Below, piece after piece: positions 18,684 through 31,465 of a stretch of DNA of 64,000 bases; position 1 is the stretch's first letter; each line of letters starts with the position of its first letter. The stretch comes from Hyphomicrobium sp. D-2 (GTDB lineage Bacteria > Pseudomonadota > Alphaproteobacteria > Rhizobiales > Hyphomicrobiaceae), in assembly GCF_029872155.1 (NCBI RefSeq), contig NZ_JARXLA010000003.1:496001-560000 (forward strand), in the 5' to 3' direction. The notes under the pieces are model-generated. The model saw only the letters and a program-made list of their open reading frames with translations. It made no database searches and had not been told where the DNA came from. The position numbers and the translations under genes are program-made.

Positions 18684-18723
18684 TTCTTCTTTGTGTTCCT
18701 ATGCTTTGTACGCGCAAGATGCG

Positions 18724-19368
18724 CTACCCGCGTTTGCGAACCGGATTGCTCGTGTAGCGATCACACCAGATGTTGCCACGGTTGGGCCAGCGCTGCGCAA
18801 GACCCTCATCAAGCAGAATGCGGCTGACATCGCGGCCATCGGTCAGCTCGATATCAACCAGATTGCGCCCGTGGGGGTCCTTGCGCCCTGAGGAGCGCAG
18901 GCGGTAGCCATCGACCAGAAGATCGCGCAGGCGGTTGCGCGCTGCGATGGCGATCACCCGTTCGTTTTCGCAACCCGGGTCGGATATTTCCGGCGTGTCG
19001 ATTGCGATCAGTCGCCACTTCTCGCCCTGGTCGCGGCCGGTATCGCCATCGATGATGCAGTTGTTGCGCTGGAACGACGAGCACAGCGGCACCGGGCCAC
19101 TGCGCATCTCGCCGACCGGGCGATTGTATCGCTCCCAGGCGGCGATGGCGGCAAAGCCGAGGCATGCCAATAGCACGCCTCCCCAGAACTGAAGCTTGGC
19201 CCGACGGGCCCGAGTCAGTCTCTGGGCGTAGCTGGACCGGCGCCGACCTTTGCCGCGTCGTTTACCGCCCGCGCGTGCTCTCGGCCCGCGAAACGGCGTC
19301 GGGATGTCGGTTTCGAAAGGCGGGCGGTCCGAGGCGGCGCTCATGGACGCAGCTAGCGGCCTGACCAT
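18724..19368 (-). CDS. Membrane-anchored thermonuclease-like nuclease (SNase family)
   Basis: 214 aa. A basic cytoplasmic N-terminus (KRRGKGRRRSSYAQRLTRAR) leads to one transmembrane segment (FWGGVLLACLGFAAIAAW, about residues 61-78), then a staphylococcal-nuclease fold: NCIIDGDT, WRLIAIDTPE, RNRLRDLLVDG, GRKDPHGRNLVDI and LLDEGLAQRW. The active-site Arg/Asp/Glu set appears kept. The nuclease domain is likely periplasmic. Two starts (19368 and 19344) are possible; neither has a good ribosome site, and the downstream one would remove eight residues. Confidence 0.87.
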   Translation of the reverse strand: MVRPLAASMSAASDRPPFETDIPTPFRGPRARAGGKRRGKGRRRSSYAQRLTRARRAKLQFWGGVLLACLGFAAIAAWERYNRPVGEMRSGPVPLCSSFQRNNCIIDGDTGRDQGEKWRLIAIDTPEISDPGCENERVIAIAARNRLRDLLVDGYRLRSSGRKDPHGRNLVDIELTDGRDVSRILLDEGLAQRWPNRGNIWCDRYTSNPVRKRG

Positions 19369-19462
19369 CTAACAAACGGTTGGGATGAGGCGCGCAATCC
19401 CCGCTAACCAACCCGCGGAGGGCGCAGATCGCTTTTTCTCGCGCTGAAATCATTAGGAAAGT

Positions 19463-19536
19463 TGGAGGCCACGCCCGGAATCGAACCGGGGTGCGCGGAT
19501 TTGCAGTCCGCTACGTCACCACTCCGCCACGTGGCC
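19463..19536 (-). tRNA. tRNA-Cys (GCA)
   Basis: Read on the minus strand: acceptor stem GGCCACG / CGTGGCC, anticodon stem-loop GCGGA-CTGCAAA-TCCGC with anticodon GCA, T arm CCCGG-TTCGATT-CCGGG, discriminator U and an encoded CCA. No intron. Confidence 0.97.
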
Positions 19537-19879
19537 TTCCGTCCCGGCGAAGCCGAGTTCAGTGATGAACTGGCCGTGTAGCACACCAACATAGGACTGC
19601 AAAGTGCATGTGTGATGTTTCAACGAAAACCGTTTCGACGCAGCCCGCCAACGTTTGAGCTCCTGAGCGCACGGACACATAAGTTGGGACACTAAAAACG
19701 CCTTTTGCTTTATGAGGGCCGGGTGATGGCTTAAGGGCCGCAGACTTGCTCCCCGAATTGAACCGGGCCGGCCTTCGTGGCTGAATGCAGTGTGAAATCA
19801 AGCCGCGCACCCCATCGCATATCATCGGACGATGCGTTATCGTGCGCCGCAATACGAAACAGATGTGCCGGAGACGACG
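19537..19879. other. Intergenic region, no gene seen
   Basis: 343 bases between the tRNA-Cys gene (leftward) and the methyltransferase gene (rightward). It must hold both promoters. No conserved repeat or credible small reading frame is seen. A GGAG 6-7 bases before 19880 fixes the next start. Confidence 0.5.
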
Positions 19880-20545
19880 ATGGTGGACGCCGCTACGCAG
19901 CGCCTGAATATGGTTGAAGGTCAGGTTCTTCCCAGTGACGTCACGGACCGCCGTATCCTGGACGCCATGCGCCGGCTGCCGCGCGAGCGCTTTGTGCCGG
20001 AGGCCCTGACCGACATCGCCTACACCGATGAGGCGCTGCCGCTGACGGGCGATGGTGCAGGCCGTCGTCGCCTGCTGGCCCCCCGTACGCAGGCCAAGCT
20101 GTTGCAGCTGGCCGATGTCAATGCTGGCGACCGCGTTCTCGTTGTCGGCTGTGCGACCGGTTACGGCGCCGCCATCCTGTCTGGCATGGGCGGTACGATC
20201 ATCGCGCTCGAATGCGACGAGAACCTCGCCGAAGCTGCGCGTGCCAACCTCGAAGCGCTAGATATCCAGAACGTGCAGGTAAATCTGGCGCCGCTGGCGG
20301 CAGGCTCGGTGGACAATGCGCCGTTTGACGCGATCGTCATCGAGGGCGCGATCGAAGTGGTGCCTGACGATCTGCTCGATCAGCTGAAAGACGGCGGCCG
20401 CCTGGTTGCAATCCTCGTGGAGGACGGCGTTGGCACTGCGACGCTGTGGAAGCGGCTTGGCCGCAGCGCTGACCCATGGGGCGCGTTTGACGTCGCCGCA
20501 CCGGTGCTGCCGGGCTTCGCGCGCAAGGCTGCCTTCGCGCTCTGA
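19880..20545 (+). CDS. Protein-L-isoaspartate methyltransferase-like protein
   Basis: 221 aa. PCMT-family SAM-dependent methyltransferase: MVEGQVLPSDVTDRRILDAM, RRLPRERFVPEAL, VLVVGCATGYGAAILSG (SAM motif I), IIALECDENLAEAA and FDAIVIEGAIE. Proteins of this type just upstream of tolC are common in alphaproteobacteria and usually lack one or more residues of true Pcm, so repair of isoaspartate is not certain. Start at ATG 19880 (MVDAATQRLN), with GGAG upstream. Confidence 0.85.
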   Translation: MVDAATQRLNMVEGQVLPSDVTDRRILDAMRRLPRERFVPEALTDIAYTDEALPLTGDGAGRRRLLAPRTQAKLLQLADVNAGDRVLVVGCATGYGAAILSGMGGTIIALECDENLAEAARANLEALDIQNVQVNLAPLAAGSVDNAPFDAIVIEGAIEVVPDDLLDQLKDGGRLVAILVEDGVGTATLWKRLGRSADPWGAFDVAAPVLPGFARKAAFAL

Positions 20546-20923
20546 TTGCCCCGACAGCAAAGTGATCTCCGCAATAGTGGCCGCCTTCTCCAACTGGGGG
20601 AGGCGGCCACTGCGTTATGGGAGCGCTGTAGATGTTTGTGACGGCGTCGCATGCGCTCAGGCCGTCGCTTTGCTGCGGCGTTCTGAAAAAGAATTCTGGG
20701 GATAACATGCGCTTAAGCGCTGAAATTGCGGCCGCCTGACGCGCCTTGTGTGGGATTGCGGCAACGGTTTCCCGCAGGTTTTCCCCATTCTATCCCCGGC
20801 CTCTACACAAATTCCAACGCACACCCCAGAGTCTGGACGGTTTCGCGATTCCGCTCAATGAGTTGCGTGCTGTAACGCCTGTGTGCGCAGCGTATGCAGG
20901 AATGGGTGGCCTTGGGGGTTGTA
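20546..20923. other. Intergenic region before tolC
   Basis: 378 bases. It opens with the strong hairpin described at 20576; the rest is the tolC upstream region. No clear promoter pair, operator or small gene is recognised. Confidence 0.5.
20576..20611 (+). terminator. Strong hairpin after the methyltransferase gene
   Basis: An 11-bp perfect stem (AGTGGCCGCCT / AGGCGGCCACT) continues through G-T pairs to about 16 bp with loop AACT. No T-tract follows, so termination may depend on other factors. Confidence 0.5.
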
Positions 20924-22444
20924 ATGCGTTTGGCCATGAACAAGAAAAACGAACAACAACGGGCTAGCATCTTGGCAGATAGGTCAGCACGTCGGTTGCC
21001 ATGGTCACCCTCGGGATGGCTGCAGCACTCCGCAGTCGGTCTCTCGGTATGTCTCGCAATCACTACGTTCAGCGCACCGGTCACCGCTGAATCGCTGAAG
21101 GAAGCATTGTCTGCCGCCTACGCTTACAATCCGCGTCTCGATGCACAGCGGGCTTTCAAGCGGGCGACAGATGAAGAAGTTGCGCGGGCCATGTCGGGTT
21201 ACCGCCCGACGATCCAGGGCAACGCCGACATCGGCATCGAGCGAACTGACCAGCGTCCGAGCACGCTGCTTGACGGTGTAACCAAGCCGCGTGGCTATGG
21301 CATTCAGGCGGTACAGCCGCTTTTCAGCGGATTCCGCACCTATAACGCCGTCAACGAGGCGGAAGCCAACGTCCGCGCCGAAAAGGAAGTGCTGCGCGAT
21401 GTCGAGCGCAGCGTCCTGTTGCAGGCGGTGACCGCCTACATGGATGTTGTGCGCGATCAGGAGCTTGTTCGCCTCAACGAGAACAACGTCAACGTGCTGT
21501 CGCGTGAGTTGCGCGCGGCGCAGGATCGCTTTTCCGTCGGCGAGGTGACACGCACCGACGTGGCGCAGGCGGAAGCCCGCCGTGCCGATGCCGTTTCGCG
21601 TCTCGATGCTGCGCGCGCCAACCTGCGCACCAGCCGCGGTGCCTATCAGCTCGTCATCGGTCATCAGCCGAGCGGACTGCGTTGGCCCGGCCCGCCGAAC
21701 GAGCTTTTGCCGCCCACGCAGCAGGAAGCCATCGCCGTCAGCAATCACGAAGACCCGCTGGTGGTGGCAGCACTGTTCCGTGAGCAGGTCGCCAAGTATC
21801 AGATCGAGCGGATCCGCGGTGAACTGCTGCCGACCGTTCAGCTTGAGGCCGGTTATAACGACCGCTTCGGTTCGTCGAAGCTGACGGATGAGGTGGAATC
21901 CACTTCGCTCGTTGGCCGCGCCATCATCCCGATTTACGAAGGTGGCGAAGTCTACGCCCGCGTGCGTCAGGCCAAGCAGAACCACATCGGTGTGCTGCAG
22001 CAGATCCAGCAGGTTCGTACCGAGCAGGCCCAGAATGTGGTTGCTGCCTGGTCGCAGCTTGAAGCCGCACGCGCGCAGCTCGAGTCTGATCGTGTCGCCG
22101 TGGAATCCAACCGGGTCGCCCTGCAGGGCGTGCGCGAGGAAGAGAAGGTTGGCCAGCGCACGCTGCTCGACGTTCTCAACGCCGAGCTCGAATACCTGAA
22201 CTCGCAGGTGAACCTGGAAACCACACGCCGCAATCTGGTGGTGGCGGCCTATGCGGTGCTGTCGTCGATGGGCCGTCTGGATGCCGAATGGGTCGGCGCC
22301 GCAGCTTACGTGTACGACCCGGACGTCAACTATCAGGAGGTCCGCCGCAAGTGGATCGGCCTCAGCATCACCTATGGTGATGGCCGCACGGAGACGTTCG
22401 AAGCGGATCCGGGCACTGACGCCAGCTGGGCGCCGGTCAAGTAA
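20924..22444 (+). CDS. tolC: TolC-family outer-membrane channel protein
   Basis: 506 aa. Trimeric outer-membrane exit duct for type I secretion and drug efflux. A signal peptide ends near FSAPVTA, then ESLKEALSAAYAYNPRLDAQ begins the first of two outer-membrane efflux repeats; long helical stretches (LEAARAQLESDRVAVESNRV) and LFSGFRTYNAVNEAEANVRA, PIYEGGEVYARVRQAK are typical. ATG codons at 20894, 20924 and 20936 are possible; 20924 has GGGG about 5 bases upstream. Inner-membrane partners are not in this window. Confidence 0.93.
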   Translation: MRLAMNKKNEQQRASILADRSARRLPWSPSGWLQHSAVGLSVCLAITTFSAPVTAESLKEALSAAYAYNPRLDAQRAFKRATDEEVARAMSGYRPTIQGNADIGIERTDQRPSTLLDGVTKPRGYGIQAVQPLFSGFRTYNAVNEAEANVRAEKEVLRDVERSVLLQAVTAYMDVVRDQELVRLNENNVNVLSRELRAAQDRFSVGEVTRTDVAQAEARRADAVSRLDAARANLRTSRGAYQLVIGHQPSGLRWPGPPNELLPPTQQEAIAVSNHEDPLVVAALFREQVAKYQIERIRGELLPTVQLEAGYNDRFGSSKLTDEVESTSLVGRAIIPIYEGGEVYARVRQAKQNHIGVLQQIQQVRTEQAQNVVAAWSQLEAARAQLESDRVAVESNRVALQGVREEEKVGQRTLLDVLNAELEYLNSQVNLETTRRNLVVAAYAVLSSMGRLDAEWVGAAAYVYDPDVNYQEVRRKWIGLSITYGDGRTETFEADPGTDASWAPVK

Positions 22445-22480
22445 GCTTCGGGCCCAACGCTAACTTCCGATCATCCGGTT

Positions 22481-22507
22481 TGGGCAGCTCCGCCATAGAG
22501 CTGCCCA
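22481..22507 (+). terminator. Hairpin terminator after tolC
   Basis: A 10-bp perfect stem (TGGGCAGCTC / GAGCTGCCCA, 7-base loop) lies 36 bases after the tolC stop. The following ATTATCG is only slightly T-rich. Confidence 0.55.
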
Positions 22508-22724
22508 TTATCGCCGTTAGCCAAGATCTCCAAAATACAACGGTTGCCCGCTGGAGTGCCGCATTCTTCCCGCTTGGGTGGATCTTTCCGTTCTCCAGGT
22601 TGTGCAGGCGTATTGAAGGGGATGGTTCGGCCGTTGTACGACCGGGGTGCGCTTGGGAGCCGCACATTCCCTTCCTGGGGATGTTTGGGGCGGTTCTGGG
22701 TGCGTGTGTGGAGGATGGCGCCTC

Positions 22725-24692
22725 ATGAGTAAGCCGCAGCAGGCCGGCGAACCCAGCATGGACGATATTCTAGCGTCCATCCGCAGGATGATTTCGGACG
22801 ATCGGCCAGCAGCCGAGCTCGACCCGGAGCCCGATGCGCTTCAGGCTCTTGGACGTGCCAGCGATGACGCTTTCCCGGCGCCGGGATTGAACGGAGGGTC
22901 GCACGCTCCGGTATCGTCGGGTGCTTTGTCGTCCAACACTGTAGCCTTCGATGCACAGCCCGCCGCTGGCGAACGTGTGCCGGCGACATTCAACAGCCTG
23001 GCCGATGCCCTGAAGGTAGCTGCCGCCCATTCGGAGCGGCGTCTTTCGGCTGACCGGCACCCTGAACCGGCTGCTCCCGAGATGCCGTCGGCCCAAGTCC
23101 CATCCTTCGACCCATTCGGCTTAGTATCGGCGCCGCCGTCTGCCCCCGTGCCGGGGAAGGCCGATATATCGCTACCAGGCGATGCTTGGGCTGCTCTTAC
23201 CTCCGATTCAAAAGAACAATCGCCTGCCGAGCCAGCACCGGCTCCGGCTGGGCGGCAACTGCCCGAATTCCCGGAGGCGCAGCGTTCGTCTGCGCCCGTG
23301 GCGTCGGCTCCGAGCTTTGCGCCCGCGCCCAAGGCGTCCGAGCGGCCGGACCTGCTGGGCTTCGATTTCGGCACCATCGTCACCAGTCGTGATGCGGGAG
23401 TGCCGGGAATAGCGCCACTGCCAGTCATGCCGTCTGCGTCAGCGGTGGCAGCGCGCCAGCCGTCCTCCGTCGCCGATAGCAACGCAGCCAAAGCTCCGGA
23501 TGCTACGGTTGCGCCGGTCAGGGAGGTGGCTGCAACCATTGCCGCGCCATCAGATTTGCATCCGCAGACTGCTGTCTCCGCGCCAGTTGTTGCACCCACG
23601 CCAGCCTCTGTCGCCCCGGTCTCTGCCGAGTCAGTGGCAATCGAAAGCCACAGCAAGCCGACTGGTGCCGCTGCCGTCGCGTCGGCTGCAACGCCGGTTT
23701 CCCCGGCTGTTGAAACGCTGGTTGCCGCCGCTGGCCCGATAAAGCCGATTGCTGAGCCTGAAAAAGATAATCCGCTGATTGCTGAAGCACCGGCTCGGCA
23801 ACCGCTGGCTGGCCGCATCAATGGGCACCCGCAGACGCTGCCCCGGCCATCGTTCAACCGCTCGCTGAATGGCACCGGCGCTGATCCATTGCGATCACCG
23901 GAACCCGCGCAGTCGCCGCTTTCGAACGGCGTCAACGCCGAGGCAAAGCCGGGCGAGTCGGCAGTGGCAAAGCTTGGCGTCGATGCACGTCCGGCAGCCG
24001 CCGCTCCGCCAACCGCCGATACGACGCTGACCACATCCGGCCGTGTCGGTGAGCCTGTAGTGCAAGTGCAGCCGCTTACGGCCGCCCCGTTGAATGGCTT
24101 GAGCAACGGTAATGCTATTGGCGGCGGGGTCGTGGCACCGTTCCCGCGTTTGCTGCAACCCCGTGAGGTGGCGCCGTTTCAGCCGCCGCTGACGTCGAAA
24201 GGCGGCGGTTGGCCGGGGCGGCCGGTTGATGATGAAGCGGCACCCGCTGGCACGGACGAGGTGCCCTTCGTAAAGGCGACGTCGCCTGCCATTGCGCAAG
24301 CTCCAGCCCCTGCATCGCCGACAATCGTACAAGCAGCCAGCGTCGTCCCCGACGCCCTTGGCGACGCCGCGCAGGCTAAAGCCGACGCATTGCTCGATGC
24401 GGTGGTCGATCTGGTTCAGCAGCAGCCCGGCGCGCTTTCGGTGCTCACCTCGGGGGCGTCGTTTATCGGCGGCGTCGATGGGCCAAAGCCCGGCCTTCCA
24501 GCGTTGAGCGAGCCGCATCTCCTGGCGAGTTCACCCGCGCCGCAGAAGCTGGATCGTGCGGCGGCCGAACTGCTGCGGCCGATGCTGCGCCAATGGCTGG
24601 CCGAGAATATGCCGCGCATCGTGGAAGAGGCGCTACGCAGCGAATTGAACGAGCAGTTGAGCGGTTCTCGCAGCACTCCTGACAAGAAGTGA
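22725..24692 (+). CDS. PopZ-family (DUF2497) polar organizing protein, expanded
   Basis: 655 aa. The conserved N-terminal helix (SMDDILASIRRMISDD, residues 11-26) and the C-terminal oligomerisation region (LLRPMLRQWLAENMPRIVEE, near residue 615) are those of PopZ/DUF2497, which form a polar hub for chromosome anchoring. Between them lie about 580 residues of Ala/Pro/Ser-rich low-complexity sequence, far longer than in Caulobacter PopZ (177 aa). Start at ATG 22725 with GGAGG 9 bases upstream. The position before valS is a conserved alphaproteobacterial context. Confidence 0.88.
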   Translation: MSKPQQAGEPSMDDILASIRRMISDDRPAAELDPEPDALQALGRASDDAFPAPGLNGGSHAPVSSGALSSNTVAFDAQPAAGERVPATFNSLADALKVAAAHSERRLSADRHPEPAAPEMPSAQVPSFDPFGLVSAPPSAPVPGKADISLPGDAWAALTSDSKEQSPAEPAPAPAGRQLPEFPEAQRSSAPVASAPSFAPAPKASERPDLLGFDFGTIVTSRDAGVPGIAPLPVMPSASAVAARQPSSVADSNAAKAPDATVAPVREVAATIAAPSDLHPQTAVSAPVVAPTPASVAPVSAESVAIESHSKPTGAAAVASAATPVSPAVETLVAAAGPIKPIAEPEKDNPLIAEAPARQPLAGRINGHPQTLPRPSFNRSLNGTGADPLRSPEPAQSPLSNGVNAEAKPGESAVAKLGVDARPAAAAPPTADTTLTTSGRVGEPVVQVQPLTAAPLNGLSNGNAIGGGVVAPFPRLLQPREVAPFQPPLTSKGGGWPGRPVDDEAAPAGTDEVPFVKATSPAIAQAPAPASPTIVQAASVVPDALGDAAQAKADALLDAVVDLVQQQPGALSVLTSGASFIGGVDGPKPGLPALSEPHLLASSPAPQKLDRAAAELLRPMLRQWLAENMPRIVEEALRSELNEQLSGSRSTPDKK

Positions 24693-24812
24693 CGCGTTTG
24701 ACGCAGTTTAGCCGGGTTTGGTGACGGAGGGCGTAAGGCTGGCCGTCGCCCGGCTTGACTGTGCCACCGTTGACAGCGCGGGAACGGAGGGCGTACGACC
24801 GCAAATCCTGCC

Positions 24813-24921
24813 CTCTAGACCATGATTGCTTCGGACTCTATCAGTTCGGGGTGTAATTCATCGGTTTCATCAAAAGGCTAGAGTCGTCCGCGATTCGACG
24901 AAAAGCGACTGTGCTCTAGAG
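24813..24921 (+). repeat. Dispersed repeat with terminal inverted repeats (family R3), copy A, before valS
   Basis: 109 bp bounded by CTCTAGA (24813-24819) and TCTAGAG (24915-24921), ending 12 bases before the valS ATG. It aligns along its whole length with 46176-46288 before serS; shared blocks include CTAGACCATGAT, GCTTCGG, CTATCAG, ATCATCGG or TTCATCGG, TCATCAAAAGG and CGCGATTCGA. The inner hairpin of copy B is degenerate here. It is probably a non-autonomous mobile or REP-type element that now forms the valS leader. Confidence 0.75.
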
Positions 24922-24933
24922 ATTTCCGCCCCC

Positions 24934-27747
<2,814 letters not shown>

Positions 27748-28266
27748 TCGAGCCGCCATGGGTTTGAGGCGCACACAGTGATTTGGAGCGTAAGGATTGC
27801 GGGCGGTCCGTTTGCCGCTCGCCCCGCGCTTTTCTGTAGCGGTATCAGCCTTGTAACGTATTCGCCTCTGAACCGAAAAACGGGTGAGGAGTGGGTGAGG
27901 ACTGCCGTCCACACCTCGCCGCGAAAAGCGCTTTCACGCGTCGATCGCGGATTGCCGGCCGCCGTTGCAGCCTAGAACCGCTCTACATTATGGACTAGGT
28001 TAATGCTCCGTTGGCGCATGTGGCAAACCGGCCACGAATTGGGCGCGGACTGCCTCTGTTGGGCCACAATACGGCGCCAGCTTGCAGGCTAAGGGAGAGC
28101 CAAGGGAAGTGCGCAAGGGGCGAGGGTGCCATTTGCCGTTGCGCGCGCTTTTCAAAACAGTCGGATCTTTTTTGGTCGGCAAGGGCAGCCTTCGTTGAGT
28201 CCTGCAGCTTTTCCATTAAATGGTGCTGCAACAATCTCTTATCTGGGTGCACGGAATAAAAAACGA
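27748..28266. other. Long intergenic region before ilvD, no gene seen
   Basis: 519 bases. No tRNA, no attenuator with runs of Val/Leu/Ile codons and no strong terminator is visible. TTAATGCTCCGTT at 28000-28012 resembles half of a CtrA box and shares its spacer with the box at 48613. The region presumably holds the ilvD promoter and leader. Confidence 0.45.
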
Positions 28267-29991
28267 ATGGCTGACTACAAATTCGACAAATCAAAACTGC
28301 CAAGCCGCCACGTAACGGAAGGTCCGGCGCGCGCGCCGCATCGCTCGTACTATTACGCAATGGGTCTCAGCGAAGAGGAGATTCACCGTCCGTTTGTGGG
28401 CGTGGTCTCGTGCTGGAATGAAGCGGCTCCCTGCAACATCGCGCTGCAGCGCCAGGCGCAGTCGGCCAAGGCCGGCGTGAAGGAAGCGGGCGGCACGCCG
28501 CGCGAGTTCTGCACCATCACCGTCACGGACGGCATCGCCATGGGCCACCAGGGCATGAAGTCGTCGCTGGTGTCGCGCGAGGTGATCGCCGATTCCATCG
28601 AGCTGACGATGCGTGGCCATTGCTATGATGCGCTGGTTGGCATTGCGGGCTGCGACAAGAGCCTGCCCGGCACCATGATGGCGATGCTGCGCCTCAACGT
28701 GCCGTCAGTGTTCATGTATGGCGGCTCAATTCTGCCGGGCAAGTTCAAGGGCCACGATGTGACCGTGCAGGACGTCTTCGAAGGCGTCGGCATGCACTCG
28801 GTCGGCAAGCTGACCGACGACGAACTGCACGAGCTTGAGTGCGGCGCGTGCCCCAGTGCGGGTGCGTGTGGCGCGCAGTTCACCGCCAACACGATGGCGT
28901 GTGTGTCGGAAGCCATCGGCCTTGCGCTGCCGGGTTCGGCTGGCACGCCGGCTCCCTATGAAAGCCGCGATCAATATGCGCGCGCGAGCGGCGAAGCGGT
29001 CATGCGCTGTCTGGCGCTGGGCATCCGTCCGCGTGACATCTGCACCCGCAAGGCGTTCGAGAATGCTGCGATCATCGTTGCGGCAACGGGCGGTTCCACC
29101 AACGGCGCGCTGCATCTGCCAGCGATGGCGCATGAAGTGGGCATCGACTTCGATCTGTTCGACGTTGCCGAGATCTTCCGCAAGACGCCTTACATCGCCG
29201 ACCTGAAACCGGGCGGCAAATATGTTTCCAACGACGTGCATGCAATCGGCGGCGTGCCGCAGATCCTGAAGGCATTGCTCGAAGGCGGCATTCTGCACGG
29301 CGACTGTTTGACGGTCACGGGCAAGACGATGGCTGAGAACCTCGAGTCGGTGACGTTCAACACCAACCAGGACGTTGTCTATCCGGTTTCCAATCCCATC
29401 AGCCCCACCGGCGGCGTTGTCGGCCTCAAGGGCACGCTGGCACCGGAAGGCGCGATCGTGAAGGTCGCCGGCCTGAAGATGCTGAAGTACCGCGGCCCGG
29501 CCCGTTGCTTCGACTGCGAGGAAGATGCGTTCGCTGCGGTTGATGCTGGCAACTACAAGGAAGGCGAAGTTCTCGTCATCCGTTACGAGGGGCCGAAGGG
29601 CGGTCCTGGCATGCGCGAAATGCTGTCGACGACGGCGGCGCTGTATGGCCAGGGCGCAGGCGACAAGGTGGCTCTGATCACCGATGGCCGCTTCTCCGGC
29701 GCTACACGCGGCCTGTGCATCGGCCATGTCGGTCCGGAGGCTGCCGTGGGTGGCCCGATCGGCCTGCTGAAGGATGGCGACATCATCTCTATCGATGCCG
29801 AAGCGGGAACGCTCGACGTCGAACTCGATCCTGCCGAGCTGGAAGAGCGCAGGAAAAACTGGAAGGTGCCACCGAATGCCTATCAAACCGGCGCAATTCG
29901 CAAATATGCCGAATTGGTCGGGCCTGCGTATCAGGGGGCTGTAACCCATGCCGGCGGAAAAGCGGAAGTGATCTGCTATGCGGACATTTGA
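28267..29991 (+). CDS. ilvD: Dihydroxy-acid dehydratase
   Basis: 574 aa. Fe-S enzyme that dehydrates 2,3-dihydroxy acids in valine, leucine and isoleucine synthesis. Cluster and active-site motifs: [46 protein letters not shown], and the C-terminal [20 protein letters not shown]. Start at ATG 28267 ([19 protein letters not shown]), the usual N-terminus; the in-frame upstream part is not conserved. The 3' end overlaps the next gene by 14 bases. Confidence 0.97.
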   Translation: MADYKFDKSKLPSRHVTEGPARAPHRSYYYAMGLSEEEIHRPFVGVVSCWNEAAPCNIALQRQAQSAKAGVKEAGGTPREFCTITVTDGIAMGHQGMKSSLVSREVIADSIELTMRGHCYDALVGIAGCDKSLPGTMMAMLRLNVPSVFMYGGSILPGKFKGHDVTVQDVFEGVGMHSVGKLTDDELHELECGACPSAGACGAQFTANTMACVSEAIGLALPGSAGTPAPYESRDQYARASGEAVMRCLALGIRPRDICTRKAFENAAIIVAATGGSTNGALHLPAMAHEVGIDFDLFDVAEIFRKTPYIADLKPGGKYVSNDVHAIGGVPQILKALLEGGILHGDCLTVTGKTMAENLESVTFNTNQDVVYPVSNPISPTGGVVGLKGTLAPEGAIVKVAGLKMLKYRGPARCFDCEEDAFAAVDAGNYKEGEVLVIRYEGPKGGPGMREMLSTTAALYGQGAGDKVALITDGRFSGATRGLCIGHVGPEAAVGGPIGLLKDGDIISIDAEAGTLDVELDPAELEERRKNWKVPPNAYQTGAIRKYAELVGPAYQGAVTHAGGKAEVICYADI

Positions 29992-31123
29992 TCGAACCGT
30001 TTGCACACTGCTGACCGGAGCAATGCTTTGCCTGGGCGCCATTGGCGCCTGGGCGGCTCCAGCGAAATATACTTCGCCGCAGGATGCCCTCGACCAGGGC
30101 ATCGGCGCGTTTCAAGGCGGCTATTACGAGATGGCCGTCGATGCGTTACAGCACGCGGCACAATCGAACATGTTTCTGGCGCCGTATTATCTGGCGCGCA
30201 TCTACGCCGACAATAACGGCTCGCGTACCGATCACGCGAAAGCCTACGAACTCTATCTGAAGATCGCTGAAGAACACACCGACGTCGATCCTGACGACGA
30301 CCGCCGCGCGCCCTATGTCGCGAAGGCGATGACGCGGATTGCCGGATATCTGCTGACGGGCCTGCCGGAAGCCAATCTCAAGGCCAATCCGAAGATCGCG
30401 ATGGAATATCTGCGCGAGGCCGCGCAGTTCTTTCGCGATGAGGATGCGCAGTTCGAACTCGCCAAGCTTTATCTGCATGGTGATGTGATCGAGAGCGACG
30501 TTCCCTATGCGCGGCACTGGCTTTCGGTGCTGAGCCAGAAGGGGCATCCGGGCGCGCAGGCCTATCTGGCCGACATGCTTTGGCGCGGCAAATACATGAA
30601 GGCCGATCCAGTTCGCGCGCTGGCGCTGATCTCGGTCGCGGTTTCAAGTGCGCCGACCTATGAGCGGCTCTGGATTGAGGACATCTACCAGAACATCTAT
30701 TGCGGCGCGCCCAACGGCGTGCGCCGTCAGGCCACCGGCCTCGTTGCTGACTGGCGCACACGCTACGGCCGCAAGCCCGACATGCGCGATGACATCGGCC
30801 TCGGGCTGCTGAACGTCCAGCCGACGCGGGCGTGCGGCAACGGCGAAATGGTCGTGTTCGACATGGAGGCGCAGCAGGAGCAGCTTTCAGCGGATCAACC
30901 GGCTACCGCGGTTGTTCAGCCGCCTGCCACGACCGGCACTGTTTCGGCTTCGACGCCACCGGCCGTGCCCGCTGCTTTGCCGGCTGCCGTCACACCGCCA
31001 GGCAGTGGGGCCACCTTCATGGGTGCTTCGGCTGGCGGTATGCTTGAGGCCGGGGCAAAGTCGGTCGATGCGCACGATGTCGGCGCCAGCGCGAGCGTTT
31101 CCGGAGCTGCAACGGCCCGCTGA
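29978..31123 (+). CDS. ExoR-like periplasmic Sel1-repeat protein
   Basis: 381 aa. A signal peptide (cleavage near GAWAAPA) is followed by Sel1/TPR-type repeats ([60 protein letters not shown]). The arrangement resembles rhizobial ExoR, the periplasmic inhibitor of the ExoS-ChvI system controlling exopolysaccharide and motility. The last 110 residues are Pro/Ala/Thr-rich and absent from typical ExoR. It starts inside the ilvD end, so it is probably co-transcribed. Assignment as an ExoR orthologue is an inference from architecture. Confidence 0.72.
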   Translation: MRTFDRTVCTLLTGAMLCLGAIGAWAAPAKYTSPQDALDQGIGAFQGGYYEMAVDALQHAAQSNMFLAPYYLARIYADNNGSRTDHAKAYELYLKIAEEHTDVDPDDDRRAPYVAKAMTRIAGYLLTGLPEANLKANPKIAMEYLREAAQFFRDEDAQFELAKLYLHGDVIESDVPYARHWLSVLSQKGHPGAQAYLADMLWRGKYMKADPVRALALISVAVSSAPTYERLWIEDIYQNIYCGAPNGVRRQATGLVADWRTRYGRKPDMRDDIGLGLLNVQPTRACGNGEMVVFDMEAQQEQLSADQPATAVVQPPATTGTVSASTPPAVPAALPAAVTPPGSGATFMGASAGGMLEAGAKSVDAHDVGASASVSGAATAR

Positions 31124-31465
31124 ACGCCCCATTATTCGTGCGATTGACCTGCGTAGGCTGCGACCAATTCGTTTTTCTGGGGATATTGAAAGGCCCGATT
31201 GTTGGGCATTTGCGCCAGTCTGTCACAGCTTTGGCTGCATATTGCGACGGAATGGCACCCTGAAATGCAGATCTTACGAGCGTTTGATTGTTTTTGGCGC
31301 ACGTGCAGTAGTTTTGTGCAAAGAATATCTGTGATTGTTACTTGAGCAGCATTTCAAATGCTCCTACCTTCACCATTAACAACCAGCATAAGAATCTCAC
31401 TACGGGGATCACGTCCAAGGCGGATTTAGGCGCGCTGAGCGCGCCGATGGACCTTGGAGGTGTGC
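31124..31465. other. Intergenic region, no gene seen
   Basis: 342 bases, less G+C-rich than the surroundings. It precedes the small secreted protein at 31466, whose ribosome site (GGAGG) is clear. No RNA gene or convincing promoter is recognised. Confidence 0.45.

Noticed and set aside
28000-28014. TTAATGCTCCGTTGG, a near CtrA box before ilvD
   Set aside because: The second half-site is TTGG instead of TTAA, and it is about 250 bases from ilvD; only the identity of its spacer to the 48613 site is curious.
27748-28266. Possible attenuator or riboswitch before ilvD
   Set aside because: No leader peptide with branched-chain codons, no terminator/antiterminator pair and no known riboswitch core could be found.
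31348-31362. A 15-base palindrome AGCATTT-C-AAATGCT
   Set aside because: A 7-bp palindrome is expected several times by chance in a window of this size and nothing else marks it as an operator.
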